DNA of 64,000 bases, from the NCBI RefSeq assembly GCF_900104525.1, contig NZ_LT629711.1, positions 744,001 through 808,000 of the forward strand. The letters run 5' to 3'. Each line of letters starts with the position of its first letter. Within the stretch, counting starts at the first letter, position 1. Shown piece after piece: positions 8,244 through 16,500 of the stretch. The notes beneath the pieces were generated by a model that did not search any database, was not told the origin of the DNA, and worked only from the letters and a program-made list of their open reading frames with translations. The position numbers and the translations under genes were made by a program. The DNA comes from Pedococcus dokdonensis. Lineage in GTDB: Bacteria > Actinomycetota > Actinomycetes > Actinomycetales > Dermatophilaceae.

Positions 8244-8690
8244 ATGGCCGACCGCACCGAATCCAGCATCGACATCGACGCCAAGCCGGGTGAAGTCCTC
8301 GACGTCATCGCCGACTTCGAGAGCTATCCCGAGTGGGCGACCGAGGTCAAGGCGGTCAGCATCCTCACCGAGGAGGGGGACGGCTGGGCCGACCAGGTGC
8401 AGTTCACCCTCGACGCCGGCGCGATCAAGGACACCTACACGCTGGACTACGAGTGGGACGTCCAGCGCAACGGCACGGGGGTCGTGTCCTGGAGCCTGGT
8501 CGAGGCCACCGTGCTCAAGGCGATGAACGGCTCCTACACACTGGCCGCCAAGGGCAAGGACGCCACCACGGTGACCTACCGCCTCGCCGTTGACGTCAAG
8601 ATCCCGATGCTCGGCATGCTCAAGCGCAAGGCCGAGAAGGTCATCATCGACACGGCGCTGAAGTCCCTGAAGAAGCGGGTGGAGGGCTGA
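8244..8690 (+). CDS. SRPBCC-family protein (Rv2185c-like)
   Basis: Codes for 148 residues, the usual length for a single SRPBCC/'cyclase-dehydrase' domain. IDIDAKPGEVLDVIADFESYPEWATEVK is the family's opening strand-helix, and a long C-terminal helix (KAEKVIIDTALKSLKKRVEG) closes the ligand pocket. Second SRPBCC gene in tandem, followed by the ArsA-like ATPase, an order also known around Rv2185c/Rv2184c. It may act in lipid transfer or binding; no ligand can be assigned. Confidence 0.85.
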   Translation: MADRTESSIDIDAKPGEVLDVIADFESYPEWATEVKAVSILTEEGDGWADQVQFTLDAGAIKDTYTLDYEWDVQRNGTGVVSWSLVEATVLKAMNGSYTLAAKGKDATTVTYRLAVDVKIPMLGMLKRKAEKVIIDTALKSLKKRVEG

Positions 8691-8715
8691 GGCTCCTCGC
8701 GGGGACGAGGTAGCC

Positions 8716-9924
8716 ATGCGCGTCATCCTCTTCACCGGCAAGGGCGGGGTCGGCAAGACCACCACGGCCGCGGCCACCGCCGTCCGGGCCGCCCGGGCCG
8801 GGGTGAAGACCCTGGTCATGTCGACCGACCCGGCGCACTCCCTCGGTGACACCCTGGGGGTGCCCCTCGGGGCGGGGGGCGGCGGTGTCCCCGTCGACCT
8901 CGAGCCCGGCCTCTCCGCCCTCCAGATCAGCCCACCGCACCTGCTGGGGGAGTCGTGGCGGGTGGTCCAGGACTACCTTCTCGCGGTGCTCGACACCGTC
9001 GGGGTCGACGCCGTCGTGGCCGAGGAGCTCACCCGTCTGCCCGGTGCGGAGGAGGTCGCCGCGCTCCTCGAGCTCCGGGCCCAGGTCGAGTCGGGCCCGT
9101 GGGACCTCGTGGTCGTCGACTGCGCCCCGACCGCCGAGACCCTGCGGCTGCTCGCCCTGCCGGAGGCGCTCGCCTGGCACCTCGAGCGGCTGCTGCCCGC
9201 CCAGCGCGGGCTGATCCGCACCCTGCGTCCGGCGGCCGCCGCCGCGGCAGGGGTGCCGCTGCCCGACCAGGCCGTGCTCGAGGCGGTCACCGGCTGGCAC
9301 CGGCAGATGCGCCAGGTGCACCGGATCCTGACCGGTGACCAGACCTCGGTGCGGCTGGTGCTGACACCGGAGCGGGTCGTGATCGCCGAGTCCCGACGCA
9401 CCTGGACGTCCTTGTCGCTGTACGGCTTCGTCGTCGACGCGGTGGTCGTCAACCGGGTCTTCCCCGACGCCGCTGAGGGCGGCCGGGAGCCCGATGCCTG
9501 GCGCGCCTCGTGGAACGCCGCCCAGCAGGACGGACTCGTCGAGGTGCGGGAGTCGTTCGCCGGGCTGCCGCTGGTGGTCACCCCCTACCTGTCGACCGAG
9601 CCGATCGGCGCCGACGCGCTCGCCGACCTGGCGCAGGCGCAGGACGGCGGCACCGAGGTGCTGGCCCCCGTCGTCCACCGCGGACTGGCGGTGGAGCGCA
9701 CCGACGAGGGCTTCCTGCTGGTGCTGCCCCTGCCGCTGGCCCACGCCTCCGACCTGGGTCTGCAGCGGCGGGACGACGAGCTGGTCGTGACCGTCGGCGA
9801 GCACCGCCGGGTCCTCACCCTGCCGTCGGCTCTGCAACGATGCGTGGTCGAGGGTGCCTCCGTGCGCGACGGTCTGCTGCGGGTGCGCTTCGTCCCCGAC
9901 GAGGAGGTCTGGCCGCGTGGCTGA
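8716..9924 (+). CDS. ArsA/Get3-like ATPase
   Basis: Codes for 402 residues. The deviant Walker A GKGGVGKTT sits at residues 8-16, STDPAHSLGD is the switch I region, and VVVDCAPTAETLRLL is Walker B/switch II. The C-terminus (about 300-402) forms the beta-rich domain found in actinobacterial ArsA homologues. Unlike arsenite pumps there is no arsB or arsR nearby, and I see no clear metal-binding Cys triad, so arsenic export is unlikely. A GACGAGG ribosome-binding site lies about 7 bases before the ATG. The stop overlaps the next gene by 8 bases. Probably a dimeric ATPase acting on membrane or lipid-linked partners (inference). Confidence 0.85.
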   Translation: MRVILFTGKGGVGKTTTAAATAVRAARAGVKTLVMSTDPAHSLGDTLGVPLGAGGGGVPVDLEPGLSALQISPPHLLGESWRVVQDYLLAVLDTVGVDAVVAEELTRLPGAEEVAALLELRAQVESGPWDLVVVDCAPTAETLRLLALPEALAWHLERLLPAQRGLIRTLRPAAAAAAGVPLPDQAVLEAVTGWHRQMRQVHRILTGDQTSVRLVLTPERVVIAESRRTWTSLSLYGFVVDAVVVNRVFPDAAEGGREPDAWRASWNAAQQDGLVEVRESFAGLPLVVTPYLSTEPIGADALADLAQAQDGGTEVLAPVVHRGLAVERTDEGFLLVLPLPLAHASDLGLQRRDDELVVTVGEHRRVLTLPSALQRCVVEGASVRDGLLRVRFVPDEEVWPRG

Positions 9925-10477
9925 CGACGAACGCCCTGCCGTGGGCACCGTGGCCGAGGAGGCTGCCCGCCTCCTCGACGCCCTGGGCGGGTGGGCCGCG
10001 ACCGCGCGCTCCGGGTATGCCGCCGGGCCGGCCGACGAGTCGCCCCCACCGGACGCCGCCGCGGACGCCGACTCCGACGCCGCCGCCGCCGGGTCCCGGG
10101 GGACTGCGGGCGCCGCGGGCGCCGCGGGAAGCACGGCATCCGCGCAGGCGCCTGACACCTCGTCGGTTCCGGAGGGGGCGCGCTGCACGTCCTGCGGCGC
10201 CGAGAACGGTGTGGGACAGGCGGTTGCCTGCCAGCTCTGCCCGGTCTGCCAGGGCATCGGCCTGCTGCGTTCGGTGCGCCCGGAGACCGTCGACCGGCTG
10301 GCCGACCTGGCCGGGGCGCTCGCGGCGACCCTGCGCGACATCGCCGGCCAGCGGCGGGCCGACACCGGGACGACCGCACCCACCGGACCGCATGACCACG
10401 GGTCGCGCCGCCCCGGTGCGCGGGTCCAGGACATCGTCGTGGACGACGGCGACGCGCCGGGGAGCGCGACGTCGTGA
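9917..10477 (+). CDS. Zinc-ribbon-like protein of unknown function
   Basis: Codes for 186 residues from GTG 9917, overlapping the ATPase gene by 8 bases with GAGGAGG upstream. An N-terminal helix (AEEAARLLDALGGWAA) is followed by a low-complexity Ala/Asp/Gly linker (about residues 30-85), then CTSCGAEN and CQLCPVCQG, four or five cysteines in two knuckles that should bind zinc, then a helix (TVDRLADLAGALAATLRDIAG) and a polar tail. I do not recognise a named family; proteins of this shape recur beside ArsA-like and ROK genes in actinobacteria. It ends in a four-base overlap with the ROK gene, so the three are likely translated together. Confidence 0.7.
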   Translation: MADDERPAVGTVAEEAARLLDALGGWAATARSGYAAGPADESPPPDAAADADSDAAAAGSRGTAGAAGAAGSTASAQAPDTSSVPEGARCTSCGAENGVGQAVACQLCPVCQGIGLLRSVRPETVDRLADLAGALAATLRDIAGQRRADTGTTAPTGPHDHGSRRPGARVQDIVVDDGDAPGSATS

Positions 10478-11466
10478 GCGGCGGACTCTCGGTCGGCATC
10501 GACATCGGTGGCACCAAGGTCGCCGGTGGGGTCGTGGACCCCGACGGTCTGGTCGTGGCACGGGCTCGGCGCGACACCCCACACCGGTCCACCAGCCCCA
10601 GCGTCGTCGAGGACACCATCGTCGACGTCGTGGCCGAGCTCATCGACGAGGCGGGCGACGACGTCGTCGCGGTGGGCATCGGCGCCGCCGGCTTCGTGGC
10701 CGCAGACCGGGCGACCGTGGTCTTCGCGCCGCACCTGTCCTGGCGCGACGAGCCCCTCGAGGCCAACCTCCAGCGCCGCGTCCCCGTGCCGATCTCGGTC
10801 GACAACGACGCGAACGCCGCTGCCTGGGCCGAGTGGCGGTTCGGCGCCGCGCAGGGCCACTCGCACGTCGTCATGGTCAACCTCGGCACCGGCATCGGTG
10901 GCGCGATGATCCTCGACGGCCAGATCATGCGGGGCCGCTACGGCATCGCGGGCGAGTTCGGCCACATGCAGGTCGTCCCGGGTGGCCAACGCTGCGAGTG
11001 CGGCAACAAGGGCTGCTGGGAGCAGTACGCGTCGGGCAACGCCCTGGTGCGGGAGGCCCGGTCGATGATGACCGCGGGCAGCCCGATGGCCTCCGACCTG
11101 CTCGACCTCGTGGGGGGCGACCCCTCGAGCCTGACCGGCCCGATGATCACCGAGGCTGCTCGCGACGGGGACGCCACCGCCACCGAGCTGCTCGGTGAGA
11201 TCGGGCAGTGGCTGGGCATCGGGATCGCCAACCTGGCTGCCGCCTTCGACCCCGGGGTGTTCGTCATCGGCGGTGGGGTGAGCGCCGCCGGAGACCTGCT
11301 CCTGGAGCCGGCTCGGGCGACCTTCCGCCGGCACCTCACCGGTCGTGGCTACCGACCCGAGGCCCGCATCGTCGCCGCGGCGCTCGGCAACGAGGCCGGG
11401 CTGATCGGCGCGGCCGACCTGGCTCGCCGTGACGCCCTCGAACGGGCAGCCGCCGAGGGCGCATGA
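10474..11466 (+). CDS. ROK-family sugar kinase (probable glucokinase)
   Basis: Codes for 330 residues from a GTG in a GTGA overlap. The ATP-binding motif GIDIGGTKVAGG begins near residue 8; SVDNDANAAAWAEWRFG contains the catalytic Asp; GEFGHMQV and the ROK zinc motif (CECGNKGCWEQYASG, near residue 172) are intact. Length and motifs match actinobacterial ROK glucokinases, which phosphorylate glucose using ATP, sometimes with relaxed specificity. It is translationally coupled to genes on both sides. Confidence 0.9.
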   Translation: MSGGLSVGIDIGGTKVAGGVVDPDGLVVARARRDTPHRSTSPSVVEDTIVDVVAELIDEAGDDVVAVGIGAAGFVAADRATVVFAPHLSWRDEPLEANLQRRVPVPISVDNDANAAAWAEWRFGAAQGHSHVVMVNLGTGIGGAMILDGQIMRGRYGIAGEFGHMQVVPGGQRCECGNKGCWEQYASGNALVREARSMMTAGSPMASDLLDLVGGDPSSLTGPMITEAARDGDATATELLGEIGQWLGIGIANLAAAFDPGVFVIGGGVSAAGDLLLEPARATFRRHLTGRGYRPEARIVAAALGNEAGLIGAADLARRDALERAAAEGA

Positions 11467-12275
11467 GCACGATGCGGGTGGCGTCCTACAACCTCAAGGA
11501 CTTCACCCTCGACCGGCACGCGGCGGCGCGGGTGGTCCGCGCCATCGACCCCGACGTGCTGTGCCTCCAGGAGGTGCCGCGGCGGCTGCTGGCGACCTGG
11601 CGGGTCTCGGCCTTCGCCGCCGAGTGCGGCATGTTCTGGTCAGGGCGACACCGGGGCAGCGGCGGCACCACCGTCTTCACCTCGCTGCGGGTGCAGGTGA
11701 GCGAGTCGCGGCACCACCGGCTGCGCGTGGCCGCGCTCCAGCGCACCCGCGGGTATGCCGTGGCACGGGTCGGCCCGGCCGGCCACCAGCCGGTGGTGGT
11801 CGCCTCGGTGCACCTCAGCCTCGACGCCGACGAGCGCGAGCGGCACGCGGGCCAGATCCTGGAGTCGCTGGCCGGGGGCGGGCCCGTCCTGCTCGCCGGT
11901 GACCTCAACGAGGGGAAGACGGGTAAGGCGTGGCGGCTGTTCGCGTCGCCGCTGCGGCTGATCTCGCCCACGACGCCGACCTACCCGGCCAGGGCACCGC
12001 ACAAGGTGCTCGACGTCATCTTCGGCTCGCCCGACCTCGTGGTCGCGCCGCACCGCGCCGTTGACCTCGACGACGCGGACCTGGCGGCGGCGAGTGACCA
12101 CCGACCCACCTGGGTCGACGTCGAGCTCACCCCGCAGCCGGTGCCGACCGCCGAGACCGAGACCGGTCCTGCGGTGTCGGCCGCAACCGTCGAGGCTGCC
12201 GAGGAGAAGGCCGGTGAGGCCGTCGCGAACGACGTGGACGATGCGGTCACCCGACCCGAGCGGTCGTCCTCCTAG
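11463..12275 (+). CDS. Endonuclease/exonuclease/phosphatase-family hydrolase
   Basis: Codes for 270 residues starting in an ATGA overlap with the ROK gene. EEP landmarks are in order: ASYNLKDF, LCLQEV (metal Glu), SVHL, AGDLNEG, DVIF and ASDHRPTWVDVEL. The last 50 residues are acidic and low in complexity (TAETETGPAVSAATVEAAEEKAG region) and probably disordered. There is no signal peptide, so it should act in the cytosol on DNA, RNA or a phosphoester; the substrate is not predictable. It is the last gene of the operon. Confidence 0.85.
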   Translation: MSTMRVASYNLKDFTLDRHAAARVVRAIDPDVLCLQEVPRRLLATWRVSAFAAECGMFWSGRHRGSGGTTVFTSLRVQVSESRHHRLRVAALQRTRGYAVARVGPAGHQPVVVASVHLSLDADERERHAGQILESLAGGGPVLLAGDLNEGKTGKAWRLFASPLRLISPTTPTYPARAPHKVLDVIFGSPDLVVAPHRAVDLDDADLAAASDHRPTWVDVELTPQPVPTAETETGPAVSAATVEAAEEKAGEAVANDVDDAVTRPERSSS

Positions 12276-12359
12276 CCGTCCGAGGACGGGTCGCCGAGTG
12301 GTTTCGTCGGTGCCGACGGATCGACCTCGTCCTTCTCACGGAGGGACGGCTGAGGATGG

Positions 12360-12884
12360 CTAGACGCGGGCGCCGTTGTCGGGGTCGTCGGCGTCGCGGC
12401 TGTGCGGCTGGCGGAGCACCAGCAGCACGAAGCCCAGCACGATCAGCCCGAGCGCGCCCAGCGTCCACCACTTGCTGCCGGTGTGGAAGAGGACCTGCCA
12501 CAGGAGCAGGAGCGGACCGGCCACGAGGCCGACGACGATGCCCCAGAACTGCAGGTCCTCCTGCGGCGGCAGGGGAGCGGTCGGGCCCGGCTCGAAGTGC
12601 TCGTCGTCGAGCTCCGACAGGTCACGCAGCTCGACCGGGTCCGGGACCTCCTCCTCGGGCTGCGTCTCCGGGAGCTCGGCGCCGCGCCAGACCACGAACG
12701 GCCGGGTCGGCGGAGGGTTGGTGTTCGACCGCAGCGGCGGGTTGACCCCGGGAGGGGGCGTGGTCGGTGCGCCGGGGTCGATCGCAGCGTCCGCCGCGGC
12801 CGCCGGCTCGTCGGGCAGCGACTCGACCTCGTCCCAGCGCGCGACGATGTCGGCGAACTCGGCGTCGACGTCGCGGTCGCTCAT
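12360..12884 (-). CDS. Small two-helix membrane protein with acidic/Pro-rich N-terminus
   Basis: Codes for 174 residues from ATG 12884, with AAGGGG upstream. About 110 residues are acidic and proline-rich (PGAPTTPPPG, ETQPEEEVPDP), followed by two hydrophobic segments: FWGIVVGLVAGPLLLLWQVLF and WWTLGALGLIVLGFVLLVL, then a charged tail. No enzymatic motif is present. It is transcribed divergently from plsC, with only 180 bases between starts. Membrane proteins of this shape occur next to plsC in related actinobacteria; function unknown. Confidence 0.78.
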   Translation of the reverse strand: MSDRDVDAEFADIVARWDEVESLPDEPAAAADAAIDPGAPTTPPPGVNPPLRSNTNPPPTRPFVVWRGAELPETQPEEEVPDPVELRDLSELDDEHFEPGPTAPLPPQEDLQFWGIVVGLVAGPLLLLWQVLFHTGSKWWTLGALGLIVLGFVLLVLRQPHSRDADDPDNGARV

Positions 12885-13031
12885 GGGTGCCCCTTGGTCT
12901 GGTCGGGCACTGGCTCGCCCGGTGGGGTCAAAGATACGTGCAGCGACGGGCTGGACGGTAGCCACCGGTCGCCCAGGACGGTTGTCGGACGGCGGCTTTC
13001 GCGCACGGGCCGCGGTCCCGTGCTGGGTGCC

Positions 13032-13037
13032 GTAGAG
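13032..13037 (+). promoter_or_regulatory. plsC: -10 box for plsC
   Basis: TAGAGT at 13032-13037 would start transcription near 13044, leaving a short leader that contains the CGGAGG ribosome-binding site at 13052-13057. Confidence 0.45.
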
Positions 13038-13064
13038 TTCACGCGTCACTTCGGAGGTGTGCTG

Positions 13065-14552
13065 GTGTTCTACTGGGTGCTCAAGACGGTCGTTCTTGGC
13101 CCGATCCTCAAGTTGCTCTTTCGCCCGTGGGTCGAGGGTGAGGAGAACATTCCCGACGAGGGCGCCGCCATCTTCGCCAGCAACCACCTGTCGTTCTCCG
13201 ACTCGATCTTCCTGCCCCTGGTCGTCCCGCGCCGGATGACCTTCCTGGCGAAGTCCGACTACTTCACCGGCCGAGGCCTCAAGGGTCGCCTCACCGCCGC
13301 CTTCTTCCGGGGCGTGGGGCAGCTGCCCGTCGACCGGTCGGGCGGCCGCGCGGGCGAGGCGGCGCTGCGCTCGGGCCTGAAGGTGCTGCGTCGCGGCGAG
13401 CTCCTCGGCATCTACCCCGAGGGCACCCGCAGCCCCGACGGCCGTCTCTACCGCGGCCGCACCGGTGTCGCCCGGATGGCGCTCGAGGGTGGCGTCAAGG
13501 TCCTCCCCGTCGCGATGATCGGCACCGACAAGGCCCAGCCCACCGGTGCGAAGATCCCCAAGCTGATCCGCATCGGCGTCAAGATCGGCAAGCCGCTGGA
13601 CTTCTCGCGCTACGAGGGCATGGAGGACGACCGGTTCGTCCTGCGCTCCATCACGGACGAGATCATGTACGAGCTGATGCTCCTGTCCGACCAGGAGTAC
13701 GTCGACATGTACGCGACGTCGATGAAGGACCGGATCGTGGCTGCGGCCAAGACCAAGGCGCGCGAGATCCAGGAGGCCGCCCTCCCGGGCACGGCCGCCA
13801 AGGAGCTCGAGGAGGCGCTCGACGCCGGTGACGACCAGTCCGCGCGCCCGGTGCGGCCGACGGTCGACGACGCGGTCGGTGACATCGACGAGCTGACCCA
13901 GCGTGACGACGTGCGCGCCGAGGCCGGTGCCGACGTCCCGGTGGCCGAGGGCGCGGACGACGCCTCCGACGAGGTGCCCCGGGCGCCCGCGCGGCGAGCT
14001 GAGGACCCGAACCGACGTGGCGCGGCACCTGAGCCTGTCCGCGCGCCGTGCCACTGCCGCACCCGGTTCCCAGCCCGAGGTGGTCTCGGCGTTCTGGAAG
14101 GGCATCGACGTCTTCCGCCCGCTGGCCCTGGCCTACGCCGCATACTCGCTCTGGGACCGTCCGCACGACCTGGTGCGGCCGACGCTGGCGTGGGTGGTGC
14201 TCGCCGTCCTCGGCGTCTGGACGGTCTTCCTGGTCTTCTACCGCAGCCGGCGGCTGTGGCTGGTCGTCGTGGAGCTGGGGCTGGCCGCCGCCGCGATCCT
14301 CGCCACGCGGTTGGTCGACACGGCCGCCGCGATCGAGGCCGGGAGCCGCACGCTGCCGACGTTCTGGCCGGCGGCCGGGGTCGTGTCGGCGGCGGTGCTG
14401 CTCGGTCGCAAGGGCGGCCTGCCCGCGGCGGTGTTCATCGGTGTCGTCGACGTCATCGAGGTCGGCAAGGCGACCCCCAACACCATCAACAACATCGTCC
14501 TGCTGCTCCTGATCGGCGCCCTGATCGGCTACGCCTGCGACCTGGCCCGTGA
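13065..14552 (+). CDS. plsC: 1-acylglycerol-3-phosphate acyltransferase; C-terminal tail frameshifted
   Basis: The acyltransferase occupies the first ~230 residues: a hydrophobic start, NHLSFSD (the H-x4-D catalytic pair, near residues 41-46), the FFRGVGQLPVDR region, YPEGTRSPDG and VPVAMIG-like strands. It transfers an acyl chain to lysophosphatidic acid in phospholipid synthesis. GTG 13065 is preferred because CGGAGG lies 7 bases upstream. The acidic tail is coherent to about 13980, but the literal frame then runs on to 14552 through the out-of-frame histidine kinase gene, an overlap of over 500 bases. Adding one base in the C run near 13977-13980 would end the protein at the TGA 14000-14002, just before the kinase GTG at 14017. 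The true end is therefore probably 14002. Confidence 0.8.
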   Translation: MFYWVLKTVVLGPILKLLFRPWVEGEENIPDEGAAIFASNHLSFSDSIFLPLVVPRRMTFLAKSDYFTGRGLKGRLTAAFFRGVGQLPVDRSGGRAGEAALRSGLKVLRRGELLGIYPEGTRSPDGRLYRGRTGVARMALEGGVKVLPVAMIGTDKAQPTGAKIPKLIRIGVKIGKPLDFSRYEGMEDDRFVLRSITDEIMYELMLLSDQEYVDMYATSMKDRIVAAAKTKAREIQEAALPGTAAKELEEALDAGDDQSARPVRPTVDDAVGDIDELTQRDDVRAEAGADVPVAEGADDASDEVPRAPARRAEDPNRRGAAPEPVRAPCHCRTRFPARGGLGVLEGHRRLPPAGPGLRRILALGPSARPGAADAGVGGARRPRRLDGLPGLLPQPAAVAGRRGAGAGRRRDPRHAVGRHGRRDRGREPHAADVLAGGRGRVGGGAARSQGRPARGGVHRCRRRHRGRQGDPQHHQQHRPAAPDRRPDRLRLRPGP

Positions 14553-15204
14553 GGGGCACGCCAAGCTGCGCGAGGCCCTGGCCCTGGAGGCCCAGGTGCG
14601 CGAACGCGAGCGGCTGGCGCGGCAGGTGCACGACGGTGTGCTGCAGACGCTGGCCTTCATCAACCGCCGCGGCACCCAGCTCGGGGGTGAGTCCGCCCAG
14701 CTCGGCGGCATGGCGGCCGACCAGGAGCGCCTTCTGCGCGCGCTGGTCAGCGGAACGTCGCCGGCCGACACCGAGGCGACCGTGTCCGGTGACGTCGACC
14801 TGAGGCAGCTGCTGGGGCGCTACGCGGGCGGGCAGGTGCACCTCGTTGCCCCGGCCGACGCCGTGCTCGTGCCGCCCCGGGTGGCCGGCGAGCTGGCCGC
14901 CGCAGTCGGTGCCGCCCTCGACAACGTGCGCCTGCACGCGGGCGACGAGGCGCAGGCCTGGGTGCTGGTGGAGGACGACGGCGACGAGGTCGCCCTGACC
15001 GTCCGTGACAACGGCGTGGGTATGCCGGCGGGTCGCCTCGCCGAGGCGGCCGCGGCCGGGAGGATGGGGGCGTCGTCCAGCATCCGGGGGCGACTGGCCG
15101 ACCTGGGTGGCACGGCCGAGTACGCGGGACGCGAAGGGGCCGGGGTGACGGTGCGGATGCGCGCACCGAAGCACGGCGGACGGGACGACGGAGGAGCACG
15201 ATGA
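14017..15204 (+). CDS. NarL-type sensor histidine kinase
   Basis: Codes for 395 residues from GTG 14017. Five or six hydrophobic segments occupy residues 30-170 (for example LVRPTLAWVVLAVLGVWTVFLVFY). The dimerisation helix carries RERLARQVHDGVLQTLAFI, the HisKA_3 phospho-acceptor with H in QVHDG, and the ATPase domain is recognised by DNVRLHAG and DNGVGMP. It overlaps the response regulator by four bases. The membrane domain suggests sensing of an envelope or membrane signal rather than a soluble ligand. Start choice is coupled to the plsC tail problem: GAGGA lies 11 bases upstream. Confidence 0.88.
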   Translation: MARHLSLSARRATAAPGSQPEVVSAFWKGIDVFRPLALAYAAYSLWDRPHDLVRPTLAWVVLAVLGVWTVFLVFYRSRRLWLVVVELGLAAAAILATRLVDTAAAIEAGSRTLPTFWPAAGVVSAAVLLGRKGGLPAAVFIGVVDVIEVGKATPNTINNIVLLLLIGALIGYACDLAREGHAKLREALALEAQVRERERLARQVHDGVLQTLAFINRRGTQLGGESAQLGGMAADQERLLRALVSGTSPADTEATVSGDVDLRQLLGRYAGGQVHLVAPADAVLVPPRVAGELAAAVGAALDNVRLHAGDEAQAWVLVEDDGDEVALTVRDNGVGMPAGRLAEAAAAGRMGASSSIRGRLADLGGTAEYAGREGAGVTVRMRAPKHGGRDDGGAR

Positions 15205-15911
15205 GCACGAGTGACGGCGCCAGCGCCACCGATCCGCAGCCCGGGGAGCCGGCCACCCGTGAGCCGAGCGTGGTCGTCGCCGACGACCACCCGCTCTGGC
15301 GTGACGCCGTGGCGCGCGACCTCGCCGAGGCCGGCATGGCGGTGCTCGCCACGGCCGACGACGGACCCTCCGCGGTCAACCGCACCAAGGCGACCCGGCC
15401 GGACGTGCTGGTGCTCGACCTCAACCTGCCGGGGATGCGCGGCCACGAGGTGTGTGCCGCCCTCGGATCACTCCAGACCCGGGTCCTGGTGCTCTCGGCG
15501 TCGGGTGAGCAGCAGGACGTGCTCGAGGCAGTCAAGGCGGGCGCGACCGGATACCTGGTGAAGTCGGCCTCCCGGGAGGAGATCGTCGAGGCGGTCCGCG
15601 CGACGGCGCGCGGCGACGCGGTCTTCACCCCGGGCCTGGCCGGGCTGGTGCTGGGGGAGTTCCGCAAGCTGTCGACCCAGCCACAGACCGACCCCTCACG
15701 GCCGATCCCCGAGCTGACCGAGCGCGAGACCGAGGTGCTCAAGCTGGTCGCGACCGGCATGTCCTACAAGGAGATCGCGGCCGACCTCTTCATCTCGCAC
15801 CGGACCGTGCAGAACCACGTGCAGAACACCCTGGGCAAGCTCCAGCTGCACAACCGGATCGAGCTGGTGCGGTTCGCGATCGCGAAGGGGCTGGACACCC
15901 CCGAGGCCTGA
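15201..15911 (+). CDS. NarL/LuxR-family response regulator
   Basis: Codes for 236 residues, starting in an ATGA overlap with its kinase. The receiver has VVVADDHPLWRDAV (acidic pair), VLVLDLNLPGMRG (phospho-acceptor Asp), VLSASG and YLVKSAS (conserved Lys). The C-terminal HTH is typical LuxR: LTERETEVLKLVATGMSYKEIAADLFISHRTVQNHVQN. With the adjacent kinase it forms a complete two-component system of unknown stimulus. Confidence 0.94.
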   Translation: MSTSDGASATDPQPGEPATREPSVVVADDHPLWRDAVARDLAEAGMAVLATADDGPSAVNRTKATRPDVLVLDLNLPGMRGHEVCAALGSLQTRVLVLSASGEQQDVLEAVKAGATGYLVKSASREEIVEAVRATARGDAVFTPGLAGLVLGEFRKLSTQPQTDPSRPIPELTERETEVLKLVATGMSYKEIAADLFISHRTVQNHVQNTLGKLQLHNRIELVRFAIAKGLDTPEA

Positions 15912-15943
15912 CAGCGGGCCGGTGAGCCGTCGGCGGTCCTGCC

Positions 15944-16498
15944 TCAGTCGGCGGGTGCCTGCCGGTAGCGCTCGTAGACCACCTGCGCGAAGCGGCGGGT
16001 CTCGACGAGCTCGAACCGCTGCACCTGCGCGACCGCGGGCAGGTGGGGGGTGCCGCCGCCGGCGATGACCGGGCAGCGGTAGACCCGCAGCTCGTCGACC
16101 AGCCCGAGCTCGATGGCCTGGCCGGCCAGCTCGGCCCCGCCGATCGAGACGGCACGGTCGGTCGCCTCGAGTGCCCTGGTGACCTCCGCGGCCACCGAAC
16201 CACGGGCCAGCCGGGCGTTGCCCTGCACGGCGTCGAGGGTGCGGCTGAAGACGACCTTCGGCAGTGCGGTCCAGATGTCGGCGAACTCCGCGCCGTCGTC
16301 CGTCTCCCGGACGGTGGGGTCGTTCTCCCACACCAGCATCGTCTCGTAGAGTCGGCGCCCCAGCAGGTAGGCCCCGAGCGTGGCGACCTCGTCGTGGTGG
16401 AAGCGGAACAGCTCGTCGTCCGGCGCGGCCCAGTCGAACCCGCCCTCGCGGTCGGTGACGAAGCCGTCGATCGAAGTGCTCATCGAGAACATCAGCAT
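15944..16498 (-). CDS. Dihydrofolate reductase-like (RibD C-terminal) protein
   Basis: Codes for 184 residues. MLMFSMSTSIDGFVTD is the usual opening of RibD_C/DHFR-like reductases; YLLGRRLYETM and SIGGAELAGQAIELGLVDELRVYRCPVIAGGG follow the NADPH-binding pattern of the family. These proteins are NAD(P)H-dependent reductases of mostly unknown substrate. The ATG lies two bases after the VanS-like kinase stop, so it is probably the third gene of that operon, although its role there is unclear. Confidence 0.85.
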   Translation of the reverse strand: MLMFSMSTSIDGFVTDREGGFDWAAPDDELFRFHHDEVATLGAYLLGRRLYETMLVWENDPTVRETDDGAEFADIWTALPKVVFSRTLDAVQGNARLARGSVAAEVTRALEATDRAVSIGGAELAGQAIELGLVDELRVYRCPVIAGGGTPHLPAVAQVQRFELVETRRFAQVVYERYRQAPAD

Positions 16499-16500
16499 GG

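Noticed and set aside
8644..11334. An 896-codon antisense frame over the ArsA-ROK operon
   Set aside because: Shadow of strong plus-strand genes; no motif and no plausible start.
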